Origin: JBCCDY01 sp039030555
GTDB lineage: Bacteria; Bacteroidota; Bacteroidia; Cytophagales; Cyclobacteriaceae
Direction of reading: 5' to 3'
Length of the DNA stretch: 64,000 bases
Assembly (NCBI GenBank): GCA_039030555.1
Contig: JBCCDY010000001.1
Span: forward strand, 248,001 to 312,000
A model generated the notes under the pieces. The model ran no database searches and was not told the DNA's origin. It worked only from the letters and a program-made list of their open reading frames with translations. The position numbers and the translations under genes were made by a program. Below, in pieces: positions 52,869 to 60,270 of this stretch (position 1 is its first letter; each line of letters begins with the position of its first letter).

Positions 52869-53237
52869 AAGTTTTTATCAGGTAGGGTAATTTCTTTTGA
52901 ATCAGTTCTCTCATTGTTAAACAGGAAAACAATGGGAATTTTTATTATTTGCTTCGGAACGATTGGCTTAATACCCATCTCAAAATTCATTCTTGATGCT
53001 GTATCTGAACTCGGAATCAAGACCGTAAAAACTGTTAATCGAAGGAAATAAACTGTTCAGGCCATTGCAGCTACTGTATTGAGCACACTCATCTTTTTTT
53101 GTATATCAATTGAGTCCGACACTAATATGAGGAGAAACCAGTCGACCAGACTTCATCAACAGTCAAGGGCAAACTAAATCATTGTTCCCTGACTTAATAA
53201 TCTCAGAACCCTCTCCCTCTTTTCAGGTTCCTAGGGT
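52869..53237 (+). other. 369-nt stretch without a firm gene
   Basis: It begins with a hairpin at 52912-52934 (CATTGTT / AACAATG, 9-nt loop, T-rich after), a likely terminator of the receptor operon. A 39-codon frame (52932-53051) and its in-frame continuation after a TAA (to about 53174) encode hydrophobic segments, perhaps a decayed membrane protein; I do not call it. The last 60 nt have no clear promoter for the photolyase gene. Confidence 0.4.
52912..52934 (+). terminator. Hairpin after the FecA-like receptor gene
   Basis: CATTGTT-aaacaggaa-AACAATG, a 7-bp stem with 9-nt loop, followed by GGAATTTTTATTATTT. It starts 43 nt after the receptor stop. Confidence 0.5.
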
Positions 53238-54767
53238 ATGAAAACCCTAAGACTAATTCTTGGAGACCAACTGAACTACCAGCATTCGTGGTTTGACCAA
53301 AAAAATAACGATATCGTCTATTTCATAGCGGAAATGCGTCAGGAAACAGACTATGTTAAGCATCATATCCAGAAAGTAGTCGGCTTTTTCGCAGCGATGA
53401 GATCATTCACTGAATGGCTTAAGAAAGAAGGGCATGAAGTTATCTACTACAAAATCAATGATGGTGAGAATACTCAAAAGCTCCCTGAAAATATACTTCA
53501 ACTCATTGATTCTGAGAAAATTGAAAAGTTTGAATATCAATTACCCGATGAATATCGGCTTGATGTTCAACTAAAAGAATTTTGCGAGAAGCTGGAAATT
53601 CAGTACGAAGTCTATGATACAGAACATTTTCTGTCCGACCGTTTGGAAGTAGAAGAAACTTTTCGGGGTAAGAAGCAATACCTGATGGAAACCTTCTACC
53701 GGAAAATGAGGAAAAAGTACGAACTCTTGATGGATAACGGGCAGCCAGAAGGAGGAGACTGGAACTACGATGAAGAAAACCGAAAGCCCTGGAAAGAAGG
53801 TACTTCAATCCCTGATCGAAATTTTGAATTTAATGATGTCTCTGAAATCCTTTCCGAAGTAGAGAAATCTGGAGCTCAAACCTTCGGAGAGATCGATCCG
53901 GAAAGGTTTATCTGGCCAGTCGAAAGATCACAGGCAGAAAAAGCACTTAAGCGTTTTGTGAATGATTTCCTTCCCAACTTTGGCAAGTTTCAGGATGCAT
54001 TAGCACAAGACAAAGATTTTCTTTTTCATTCACTTCTATCATTCGCACTTAACTCAAAAATTCTTTCCCCTAAAGAAGTCATTGAAAAAGCCATTGACGC
54101 CTATCGTACAAGGGACGATATTTCTCTAGCAGCTATTGAAGGTTTTGTCCGTCAGATTATTGGCTGGCGTGAATTCATGAGGGGAATCTACTGGGCCAAG
54201 ATGCCAGATTACGAGCATAAAAATTTCTTTGATCATGATAGAGAGCTTCCAGAATGGTATTGGACCGGAGAGACGAAAATGAACTGCCTTAAACAAAGCA
54301 TTAAAGGTTCTTTGAAAAATGCCTATGCTCACCATATCCAGCGGCTTATGGTCACCGGAAATTTTGCATTACTGGCCGGAATCGATCCTGACGATCTGGA
54401 TAAATGGTATCTGGGAATTTACATTGATGCCATTCAGTGGGTAGAGATCACCAACACCCGAGGAATGAGCCAGTTTGCAGATGGGGGGATTGTGGGGACA
54501 AAGCCTTACGTTTCCTCATCGAACTACATCAACAAAATGGGTAACTATTGCAAAAACTGTAGTTATTCTCAATCAAAAAAAACTGGTGAAAACGCCTGTC
54601 CGTTTAATAGTTTATATTGGAATTTCTATGACCGACATTGGGATAAGCTGGAAAAGAACCCTAGAATAGCTATGATGTACCGAACTTGGGACCGAATGGG
54701 AAATGAAAAGCAGGAAGAATATTTAAGTCAGGCACAGCATTATTTAAAGAATATAAATAATTTGTAG
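53238..54767 (+). CDS. phrB: Iron-sulfur cryptochrome/photolyase ((6-4) photolyase, PhrB type)
   Basis: A 509-residue FeS-BCP family protein, using light to repair (6-4) photoproducts. The four cluster cysteines fall at 350, 438, 441 and 454 (MNCLKQS, GNYCKNCSYS, NACPFN), the same numbers known for Agrobacterium PhrB. The paired His365-His366 (AYAHHIQRLMVTGNFALL) of the active site, the FAD-binding RQIIGWREFMRGIYW and the N-terminal RLILGDQLN are present. A beta-carbonic anhydrase gene follows after 13 nt. Confidence 0.96.
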   Translation: MKTLRLILGDQLNYQHSWFDQKNNDIVYFIAEMRQETDYVKHHIQKVVGFFAAMRSFTEWLKKEGHEVIYYKINDGENTQKLPENILQLIDSEKIEKFEYQLPDEYRLDVQLKEFCEKLEIQYEVYDTEHFLSDRLEVEETFRGKKQYLMETFYRKMRKKYELLMDNGQPEGGDWNYDEENRKPWKEGTSIPDRNFEFNDVSEILSEVEKSGAQTFGEIDPERFIWPVERSQAEKALKRFVNDFLPNFGKFQDALAQDKDFLFHSLLSFALNSKILSPKEVIEKAIDAYRTRDDISLAAIEGFVRQIIGWREFMRGIYWAKMPDYEHKNFFDHDRELPEWYWTGETKMNCLKQSIKGSLKNAYAHHIQRLMVTGNFALLAGIDPDDLDKWYLGIYIDAIQWVEITNTRGMSQFADGGIVGTKPYVSSSNYINKMGNYCKNCSYSQSKKTGENACPFNSLYWNFYDRHWDKLEKNPRIAMMYRTWDRMGNEKQEEYLSQAQHYLKNINNL

Positions 54768-54780
54768 TTAAACTTGATCT

Positions 54781-55371
54781 ATGACGAAAATAGCTAACGT
54801 CTCAGCAGATAAAGCGCTCGAACTACTAATTGAAGGTAATAAGCGCTTTATCGAAAACCACAGTCAGCATCCTCACGAAGATCAGGAATGGCGTATTAAA
54901 CTCAAGGAAGGTCAACATCCCTTTGCAGTAATACTCACTTGTGCGGATAGCCGTGTTGCCCCTGAAATTGTGTTCGATCAGGGACTTGGTGATCTATTTG
55001 TTGTTCGAGTGGCAGGTAACGTTGCTAAAGAAAAAGTGCTCGGCAGTATCGAATATGCAGTAGCTAACCTGGGAGTGAACCTGGTTATGGTCCTAGGCCA
55101 TGAGAAGTGTGGGGCAGTTCATGCAGCTATTGGTTCTGATGTACATCCTGGACACATCGGAATTATCCTTGAAAACATTAAACCTGCGGTATATATGGCA
55201 CAAGGGCAAGAGGGTGATCTGCTTACTAATGCTGTGAAAAACAATGCTAAAATTGTTGCTGGTTTCGTTCGTGAGTCACAACCCGTGATGGCACCTCTAG
55301 TAGAAGAAGGCGGAGTAAAAGTAGTACCTGCTTATTACAGTATTGCCCAAAATCAGGTCGAATTACTCTAA
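54781..55371 (+). CDS. Beta-class carbonic anhydrase
   Basis: A 196-residue beta-carbonic anhydrase interconverting CO2 and bicarbonate in the cytoplasm. Zinc ligands Cys54 (LTCADSRVAPE), His107 and Cys110 (VLGHEKCGAVHAA), and catalytic-dyad Asp56 and Arg58 are present. Its stop interlocks (CTAA) with that of the convergent Nudix gene. It is probably co-transcribed with the photolyase and stands next to the SbtA/SbtB genes, which makes a joint bicarbonate function likely. Confidence 0.96.
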   Translation: MTKIANVSADKALELLIEGNKRFIENHSQHPHEDQEWRIKLKEGQHPFAVILTCADSRVAPEIVFDQGLGDLFVVRVAGNVAKEKVLGSIEYAVANLGVNLVMVLGHEKCGAVHAAIGSDVHPGHIGIILENIKPAVYMAQGQEGDLLTNAVKNNAKIVAGFVRESQPVMAPLVEEGGVKVVPAYYSIAQNQVELL

Positions 55372-55979
55372 CCCTTTAAATCATTTAGATAAAAGCTGAC
55401 CCATTCTTTATGGTCAGCATGCCAGTCGTTAATGTCTTCAAACCTTTTCCAGACAACTTCTTCACTTTCGTGGGACTTTTGAAGTGTTCCTCCAATAATT
55501 TTACATTCGAACAGGCTATGATAGGAAGTAAATGGAAATGAGGCATTCGGTGTTCGGCTCATTAAGCCTACTAATCTCATGACTTCTATTTCGAAACCCG
55601 TTTCTTCGTGCAGCTCTCTTTGAATATTTTCTTCAGCAGAATATCCGACTTCAGCCCAGCCTCCCGGAAGTCCCCAACATCCATCGTCAATTCTTTTCTC
55701 TAGCAAAAACTCTCCTTCTTGATTTCTCAAAATTCCATTGACCCCTATTTTGGGAGTAATGTATCCTGTTTGATCTATCGGGTCTAAGCTTTTAGCATCC
55801 AGATCAAAAATATCTTTGCTGAGCTGTTCTGCGATTTCGCTCAATTCTTCGTACCTGTTTTGATCATACGGGCTTTTCGCGTATCGACCCCCTGTAGTTG
55901 CAATTTTCCGGATTTGCTCTATTTGCTTTAAGACTGATATCTCTTCCACTCTACTGATTTTTGTTAGTGCATTAACCAC
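55368..55979 (-). CDS. Nudix hydrolase (ADP-ribose pyrophosphatase-like)
   Basis: A 203-residue Nudix protein. The Nudix box is intact: GGWAEVGYSAEENIQRELHEETGFE (in part G-x5-E-x7-REL-x-EE-x-G). Residues 1-60 are the helical N-terminal domain of the ADP-ribose/NADH-type subgroup, and GRYAKSPYDQNRYEEL is typical of it. It starts at GTG, overlapping the SbtB stop by 16 nt. Because SbtB binds adenine nucleotides in cyanobacteria, a nucleotide-turnover link is tempting but unproven. Confidence 0.9.
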   Translation of the reverse strand: MVNALTKISRVEEISVLKQIEQIRKIATTGGRYAKSPYDQNRYEELSEIAEQLSKDIFDLDAKSLDPIDQTGYITPKIGVNGILRNQEGEFLLEKRIDDGCWGLPGGWAEVGYSAEENIQRELHEETGFEIEVMRLVGLMSRTPNASFPFTSYHSLFECKIIGGTLQKSHESEEVVWKRFEDINDWHADHKEWVSFYLNDLKG

Positions 55980-56257
55980 TCAGCATCGCTGACCATACAA
56001 ACGCCTCCTGATCTTTTAAGGAACTTCCTCAGTGGTTCTTTTATCTGCTCAAATTCTTCATTTGAAATCCCGAGGATGATCATTACGTTTTGAAATCCAT
56101 CATGGAGTCCATCAGCATCTTGTATGCCTCTTGAACCCAACCCCTGTACATTCCTGATCATCGTATAACCCCTCAACTCCTGCTCTTCGATGACTTCCAT
56201 CAATTTTTTGGATTCTATGGCTCCGCAAATAATTTCTACTCTTTTCAATGCCTTCAT
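55964..56257 (-). CDS. sbtB: PII-like regulator of bicarbonate transport (SbtB-like)
   Basis: A 97-residue PII-like protein: KRVEIICGAIESKKLMEVIEEQ, GYTMIRNVQGLGSRGIQDADG with the loop, and a C-terminus (GGVCMVSDAEWLMH) without the CGPxGC redox motif of some cyanobacterial SbtB. It lies 15 nt after sbtA, the same order as in cyanobacteria, where SbtB trimers bind and shut SbtA depending on adenine nucleotides. The Nudix gene overlaps its end. Confidence 0.85.
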   Translation of the reverse strand: MKALKRVEIICGAIESKKLMEVIEEQELRGYTMIRNVQGLGSRGIQDADGLHDGFQNVMIILGISNEEFEQIKEPLRKFLKRSGGVCMVSDAEWLMH

Positions 56258-56272
56258 ATCAGCAGGGGTCTT

Positions 56273-57253
56273 CTAGTTTAAAACAGATTGAATCCAGGTC
56301 AGCACACTAAAATATAGTGGCAGACCTAAGATAATATTAAAGGGAAAAATAAGTGCCAATGATAAGGAGACGTAAAGTCCTGGATTCGCTTCCGGAACCG
56401 TAATTCTCATAGCGGCCGGCACTGCGATATAGGATGCGCTGGCAAAAAGCACCGTCAAGAGGAAAGCATTACCAATGGATAGATCAAAAATTGCGAAACA
56501 AGCTATACCAACAGCAGCATTAAACAGCGGTATCAGTATGCTCATCCATAAAAGACCTGAACCGCTCTGTCTTAATGACTTGATACGTTTCCCGGCAAGT
56601 ATTCCCATATCCAATAAAAAGAAGGTGAGCATTCCTTTGAAGATACTTCCGGTGAAAGGTTCAAGAGAGGCAAGGTCTTTTTCGTTGGCAACCAGTCCAA
56701 TAAGCAGACTGCCTAATATCAAAACCACGGAACCATTAGTAAGTGCTTCTTTGATTATGGAACCATAGCCATTAGAGTTCTCCTCATTATCTTTCAAATG
56801 GTAGCGTATTAAGAATACACCTACTATGATTGCGGGTGACTCCATTAGAGCCATTGAGGCAACCATATGTCCGCCATAACTTACGCCCTGACCATCCAGA
56901 AAAGCGCAGGCCGTCACAAAAGTGACTGCGCTTATAGAACCAAAAGTCGCTGCGATGGCTCCTGCATCATGTATTCCTACTTTTCTCTTCAGGGCATAAA
57001 ATGAGTAAACCGGAACCAGAAAAGCCATAAGAATGGCGAGTCCCAAAGTAAGTACTACCTCATTGTTCAAACCGCTATGAGATAGCTCGACGCCTCCTTT
57101 AATTCCAATGGAAAAGAGTAAATACAAGGAAAAGAGTTTTGGTAGTGGCTGAGGAATATCCAGATCCGATTTGATGTATGTGCTTAACATTCCGAGAAAG
57201 AAAAACAATACAGGAACGTTCAGAACATTGGAAAGAATAGATTCTATTGCCAT
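56273..57253 (-). CDS. sbtA: Sodium-dependent bicarbonate transporter SbtA
   Basis: A 326-residue membrane protein with about ten helices. VPVLFFFLGMLSTYIKSDLDIP at the start, LYLLFSIGIKGGVELSHSG, AATFGSISAVTFVTACAFL and YGGHMVASMALMESPAIIVG (each in part) are SbtA signatures with the two-fold core. It imports bicarbonate with sodium. The SbtB gene follows. No Rubisco or carboxysome gene is in the window, so an anaplerotic or biosynthetic CO2 supply is likely. Confidence 0.92.
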   Translation of the reverse strand: MAIESILSNVLNVPVLFFFLGMLSTYIKSDLDIPQPLPKLFSLYLLFSIGIKGGVELSHSGLNNEVVLTLGLAILMAFLVPVYSFYALKRKVGIHDAGAIAATFGSISAVTFVTACAFLDGQGVSYGGHMVASMALMESPAIIVGVFLIRYHLKDNEENSNGYGSIIKEALTNGSVVLILGSLLIGLVANEKDLASLEPFTGSIFKGMLTFFLLDMGILAGKRIKSLRQSGSGLLWMSILIPLFNAAVGIACFAIFDLSIGNAFLLTVLFASASYIAVPAAMRITVPEANPGLYVSLSLALIFPFNIILGLPLYFSVLTWIQSVLN

Positions 57254-57296
57254 AAATAGGTCTTAGTAAGGATAATACTACGGAATTAAATGGATT

Positions 57297-58385
57297 TTAT
57301 CCTATTGATCGGCTTTCGCTACCCTTCTCAGCTTTAGCCCTTAACCTTTCTTCTTTTGCTTGAAGCTTGGCCAATTTTTCTTCTTCTTCCTTGACTTTCC
57401 ATTTCTGGACCATCACTTTCTTTTTGATGATCTCAATGGTTTCATTGGAAATATCTACCAGAATTTTGGTGAGCTCGTCGTCTTTATCCTCAAACTCAGC
57501 TGTTGAAATCAGGGAATTGGTGAGCTCGCGGACAGCATATCGATTCTTATTACTGGCCAAATCGTTAATGGTATTCTGGATCACATTATAAACGACATTC
57601 CCAATGGTTTCATCAATAGCTTTTGCCGCAGGTTTTCCAATTAACGGAACAAGTTCTAAGGTTTTAACGGTACTGTTTTCATGAAGACCCCTGGAAACTA
57701 CACCATCTACATATTGCTCAATATCATCCTTCTTGCTTATGAGCGTATTGGATATGGCAAACTCAACCCTTCTGGAAATCCACTCCACGATCAGCTCCTC
57801 TTTTGGTTTAATAACTCCGTGAATAATTTCTTCTACAACAGGTCCTCCTTCTGCAATTTCTTCCTGAACTCCGGTCAATACCCTTGCTACAACACGGTCA
57901 GTAACTTCCTCAACCAAAATATTGTAATACTTTAAAAAGACTTTGTAGGCCTGGGTTTTTACAAGGTTTACAATTCCCAGTTTGTGCAGCCTTAACAGAA
58001 TTGAGATCACCCTTATAAATCTTACAAACCTGAAAGAGCCTATGGGAATACAACCAATCAGATCGTACCAGTGATAAATCGGGTAGAAAAACCATTTATC
58101 ATAAACCCTAAAATAAGAGCTCAGTGCCCAACTTAAAACGAACTCACCTAAGTAAAGAGCAATAAACCCAAGGTCGATCAATTCGAAATTAGCATGGATG
58201 TTTACGCTATAGAAGCTGTGGAAATCTGGTAAGTAATTCAGGAAAAAAGAGTTAACCAGTTCAATTCCGAAAAGCAGATCGAAAATGATCAGGTTGAAGT
58301 TGATCACTAAAGCGATAATGATGAAGATATCAATAGCAACCAGAAAGGTTTTCTGATCTCTTAGAACCTTTTTCGAACCCATCAA
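57297..58385 (-). CDS. Voltage-sensor-like membrane protein with long cytoplasmic domain
   Basis: A 362-residue protein. Residues 13-135 form four helices; the last (FRFVRFIRVISILLRLHKLG, 119-138) has arginines at 119, 122, 125 and 132, like the S4 of voltage sensors. No pore helices or selectivity filter follow. Residues 150-340 are a helical cytoplasmic domain, and the tail is a Lys/Glu-rich coiled coil. I cannot name the function. It precedes sbtA by 43 nt on the same strand and may belong to its operon. Confidence 0.65.
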   Translation of the reverse strand: MMGSKKVLRDQKTFLVAIDIFIIIALVINFNLIIFDLLFGIELVNSFFLNYLPDFHSFYSVNIHANFELIDLGFIALYLGEFVLSWALSSYFRVYDKWFFYPIYHWYDLIGCIPIGSFRFVRFIRVISILLRLHKLGIVNLVKTQAYKVFLKYYNILVEEVTDRVVARVLTGVQEEIAEGGPVVEEIIHGVIKPKEELIVEWISRRVEFAISNTLISKKDDIEQYVDGVVSRGLHENSTVKTLELVPLIGKPAAKAIDETIGNVVYNVIQNTINDLASNKNRYAVRELTNSLISTAEFEDKDDELTKILVDISNETIEIIKKKVMVQKWKVKEEEEKLAKLQAKEERLRAKAEKGSESRSIG

Positions 58386-58460
58386 TAGTATTTTATTTTT
58401 GAGTGTTTTACGTCTTACGACCTCTCAAATAACAGAAATAAAATTAAGTTTCGAATTAAA

Positions 58461-58955
58461 CTATGTGGAAGGAATATGATGCTTTTTAATAATCTCATCA
58501 ACAGAAGCAGGGCGAATTCTTAAAATCGTCCCTTTAAAGTGGAGATCCTTTCCAACCATGGCGTGATTAAAATCAACCTTCACCGTATTTCGGTCGTATT
58601 CAAGGATTCTACCAACGTGCCGATCACCATGATCATCAGTAACGTTTACATGATTATCTTTTTCAATTAATCCTTCTGGTATTGATCCATCTACTCTAAA
58701 CGCATCTATGGAAAGGTCAATGATCTCTTCTTTTCTCGGATAACCATAAGCATCTTCAGCATCTATACGAAAACCAAAGTCATCCCCTTCACCCAAATCT
58801 CTAATTTTATCTTCAAAAGATTTAAGTAAAGCGCCATTTCCGTATAAGAATTCAAAAGGGTATTTATCATTCATAATTTCAAGTAACTCCCCTTGTTCAT
58901 CTCCCTGACGCAACTCGTAGGTCATCGTGACCACCGTATTATCTTCAATTTTCAT
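58461..58955 (-). CDS. FKBP-type peptidyl-prolyl isomerase (SlyD-like)
   Basis: A 164-residue cytosolic isomerase. FEFLYGNGALLKSFEDKIRDLGEGD and RIDAEDAYGYP show the SlyD-type FKBP fold with an IF flap inserted at about 65-125 (DNHVNVTDDHGDRHVGRI, VDFNHAMVGKDLHFKGTI). The His-rich metal tail of E. coli SlyD is missing. It assists protein folding. Confidence 0.92.
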   Translation of the reverse strand: MKIEDNTVVTMTYELRQGDEQGELLEIMNDKYPFEFLYGNGALLKSFEDKIRDLGEGDDFGFRIDAEDAYGYPRKEEIIDLSIDAFRVDGSIPEGLIEKDNHVNVTDDHGDRHVGRILEYDRNTVKVDFNHAMVGKDLHFKGTILRIRPASVDEIIKKHHIPST

Positions 58956-58996
58956 AGATATTTATAACATATGGTGTTTTGGTTTGTTTCAGCTTA

Positions 58997-59626
58997 ATGG
59001 TAACAACGAACGTCATAGAATACATAAGTTCTTGTTGGAGGGGTGAGGGGTTCGAATATTTGAGGCCTCATAACCAATTTAGAAGGTCTATTAAAGATGG
59101 GTTTCAAAGTATTATCGTCTCAGTATCATCCTATGATGATGAAGTTTTAATAGATATTCATTTAGGCATCCGCCATAACAAAATTGAGAATATGATCTAC
59201 CCTGTTACTAAGGGGCTTAAAGAGTTTGAAAGTGAAAGTCATACTTTTTTGACTTCAACAGGTCGGATTCAGGAAAAGTTATACCACAGATACACCATTA
59301 AGGACGAAAAAGATCTTGAATTTGTCAGGGCTGATCTTTTTGATTTTATGCAAACGCATGGTTTAGAGTTTTTGCATAAAATGAAAGATCTAAACTATGC
59401 CAATACGGTCTTCAACACATTTTCAGATTATAACAATCAGCTTTTTTATAATCCTTACACCAGGGCGATAAGAGGTCTTACTGTTTGTAAATTAGTTGAA
59501 GGTGAGAATTTCACTGCTCTCAAAGAAACTTATACGGAGCAGTTGATACAGTCAGGATATCCAGATTCTTATTTTCAAAGTTTCAATACACTGGCTCTCT
59601 TCCTAGAAAACTATTCCATGAATTAG
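58997..59626 (+). CDS. Hypothetical protein
   Basis: A 209-residue cytosolic-looking protein starting at MVTTNVIEY; the frame opens earlier at 58979, adding six residues. It is mixed alpha/beta with a basic stretch (RPHNQFRRSIKDGFQS) and a TPR-free C-terminal helical part (YTEQLIQSGYPDSYFQSFNT). I recognise no family. Its TAG interlocks with the stop of the convergent barrel gene (TTAG). Confidence 0.6.
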   Translation: MVTTNVIEYISSCWRGEGFEYLRPHNQFRRSIKDGFQSIIVSVSSYDDEVLIDIHLGIRHNKIENMIYPVTKGLKEFESESHTFLTSTGRIQEKLYHRYTIKDEKDLEFVRADLFDFMQTHGLEFLHKMKDLNYANTVFNTFSDYNNQLFYNPYTRAIRGLTVCKLVEGENFTALKETYTEQLIQSGYPDSYFQSFNTLALFLENYSMN

Positions 59627-60174
59627 TCCTCCTCCGGATGTTCATGTCCTTTACTTCTGGGCCATAGATTTAAGAGTATTCCTGCGGTATAAGAATTTTC
59701 ACTTAGCGAACTGAATAGTCTATCAAATTCTACATAGGCTATGAATCGATGTGAAATCTCGTAATGTAAACCCGAACCTAAGTTCAACCCAGCTGCCTTT
59801 TCCATTTCACGATCTCCGTTGTCTTTATTTTCTTCTTCCTCAACACTAAAGTTAAATCCAATTACAGGGTAATAGGCCAGTCGCTCCGTAAAACGGAAGA
59901 TGTAATGTGCATTAAGGTTAATCTCATATAGATCTATTGTGATTTTATCTTCCCCTTCAAAAAATCCATTTTTCCTGAAAAAGGTATATTCAGGGCCAAA
60001 GCATATCTTACCATTACTCAGATTATATAGTGCTCTAAAGTTCCACCCGATTTCTTCGATTTCATCTCCATAAATAATTCCACCACCAATACTAAGTCTG
60101 CTCGGCTGAGATAAGCTAATGGTTGAAACAAGAGTTAAAAGAAGAATAAGCTTAAATGGTTTGAATGGTAGCAT
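59623..60174 (-). CDS. Small outer-membrane beta-barrel protein
   Basis: A 183-residue protein with a signal peptide (residues 1-23, ILLLTLVSTISLSQ) and alternating strands (SRLSIGGGIIYGDEI, WNFRALYNLSN, ICFGPEYTFFR, IDLYEINLNAHYIFRF, LAYYPVIGFNFSV). Length fits an eight-strand barrel. A short acidic insert (EEEENKDNGDREME) is probably a surface loop. The end (KGHEHPEED) extends past the last strand. Role unknown. Confidence 0.75.
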   Translation of the reverse strand: MLPFKPFKLILLLTLVSTISLSQPSRLSIGGGIIYGDEIEEIGWNFRALYNLSNGKICFGPEYTFFRKNGFFEGEDKITIDLYEINLNAHYIFRFTERLAYYPVIGFNFSVEEEENKDNGDREMEKAAGLNLGSGLHYEISHRFIAYVEFDRLFSSLSENSYTAGILLNLWPRSKGHEHPEED

Positions 60175-60270
60175 AGCTGGTTTTGGTATTACTCAAGATC
60201 GAAAATTTATACCAAAACAGCACTTCGCTAGAATAAATACCTGCTTAACCCTTTACCTAAATGCCGAAAC

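Noticed and set aside
52932..53051. A 39-codon frame with a hydrophobic start after the FecA-like receptor gene
   Set aside because: Its ATG lies in the arm of a likely terminator hairpin, it matches nothing I know, and the same frame continues after its stop, so it may be chance or decay.
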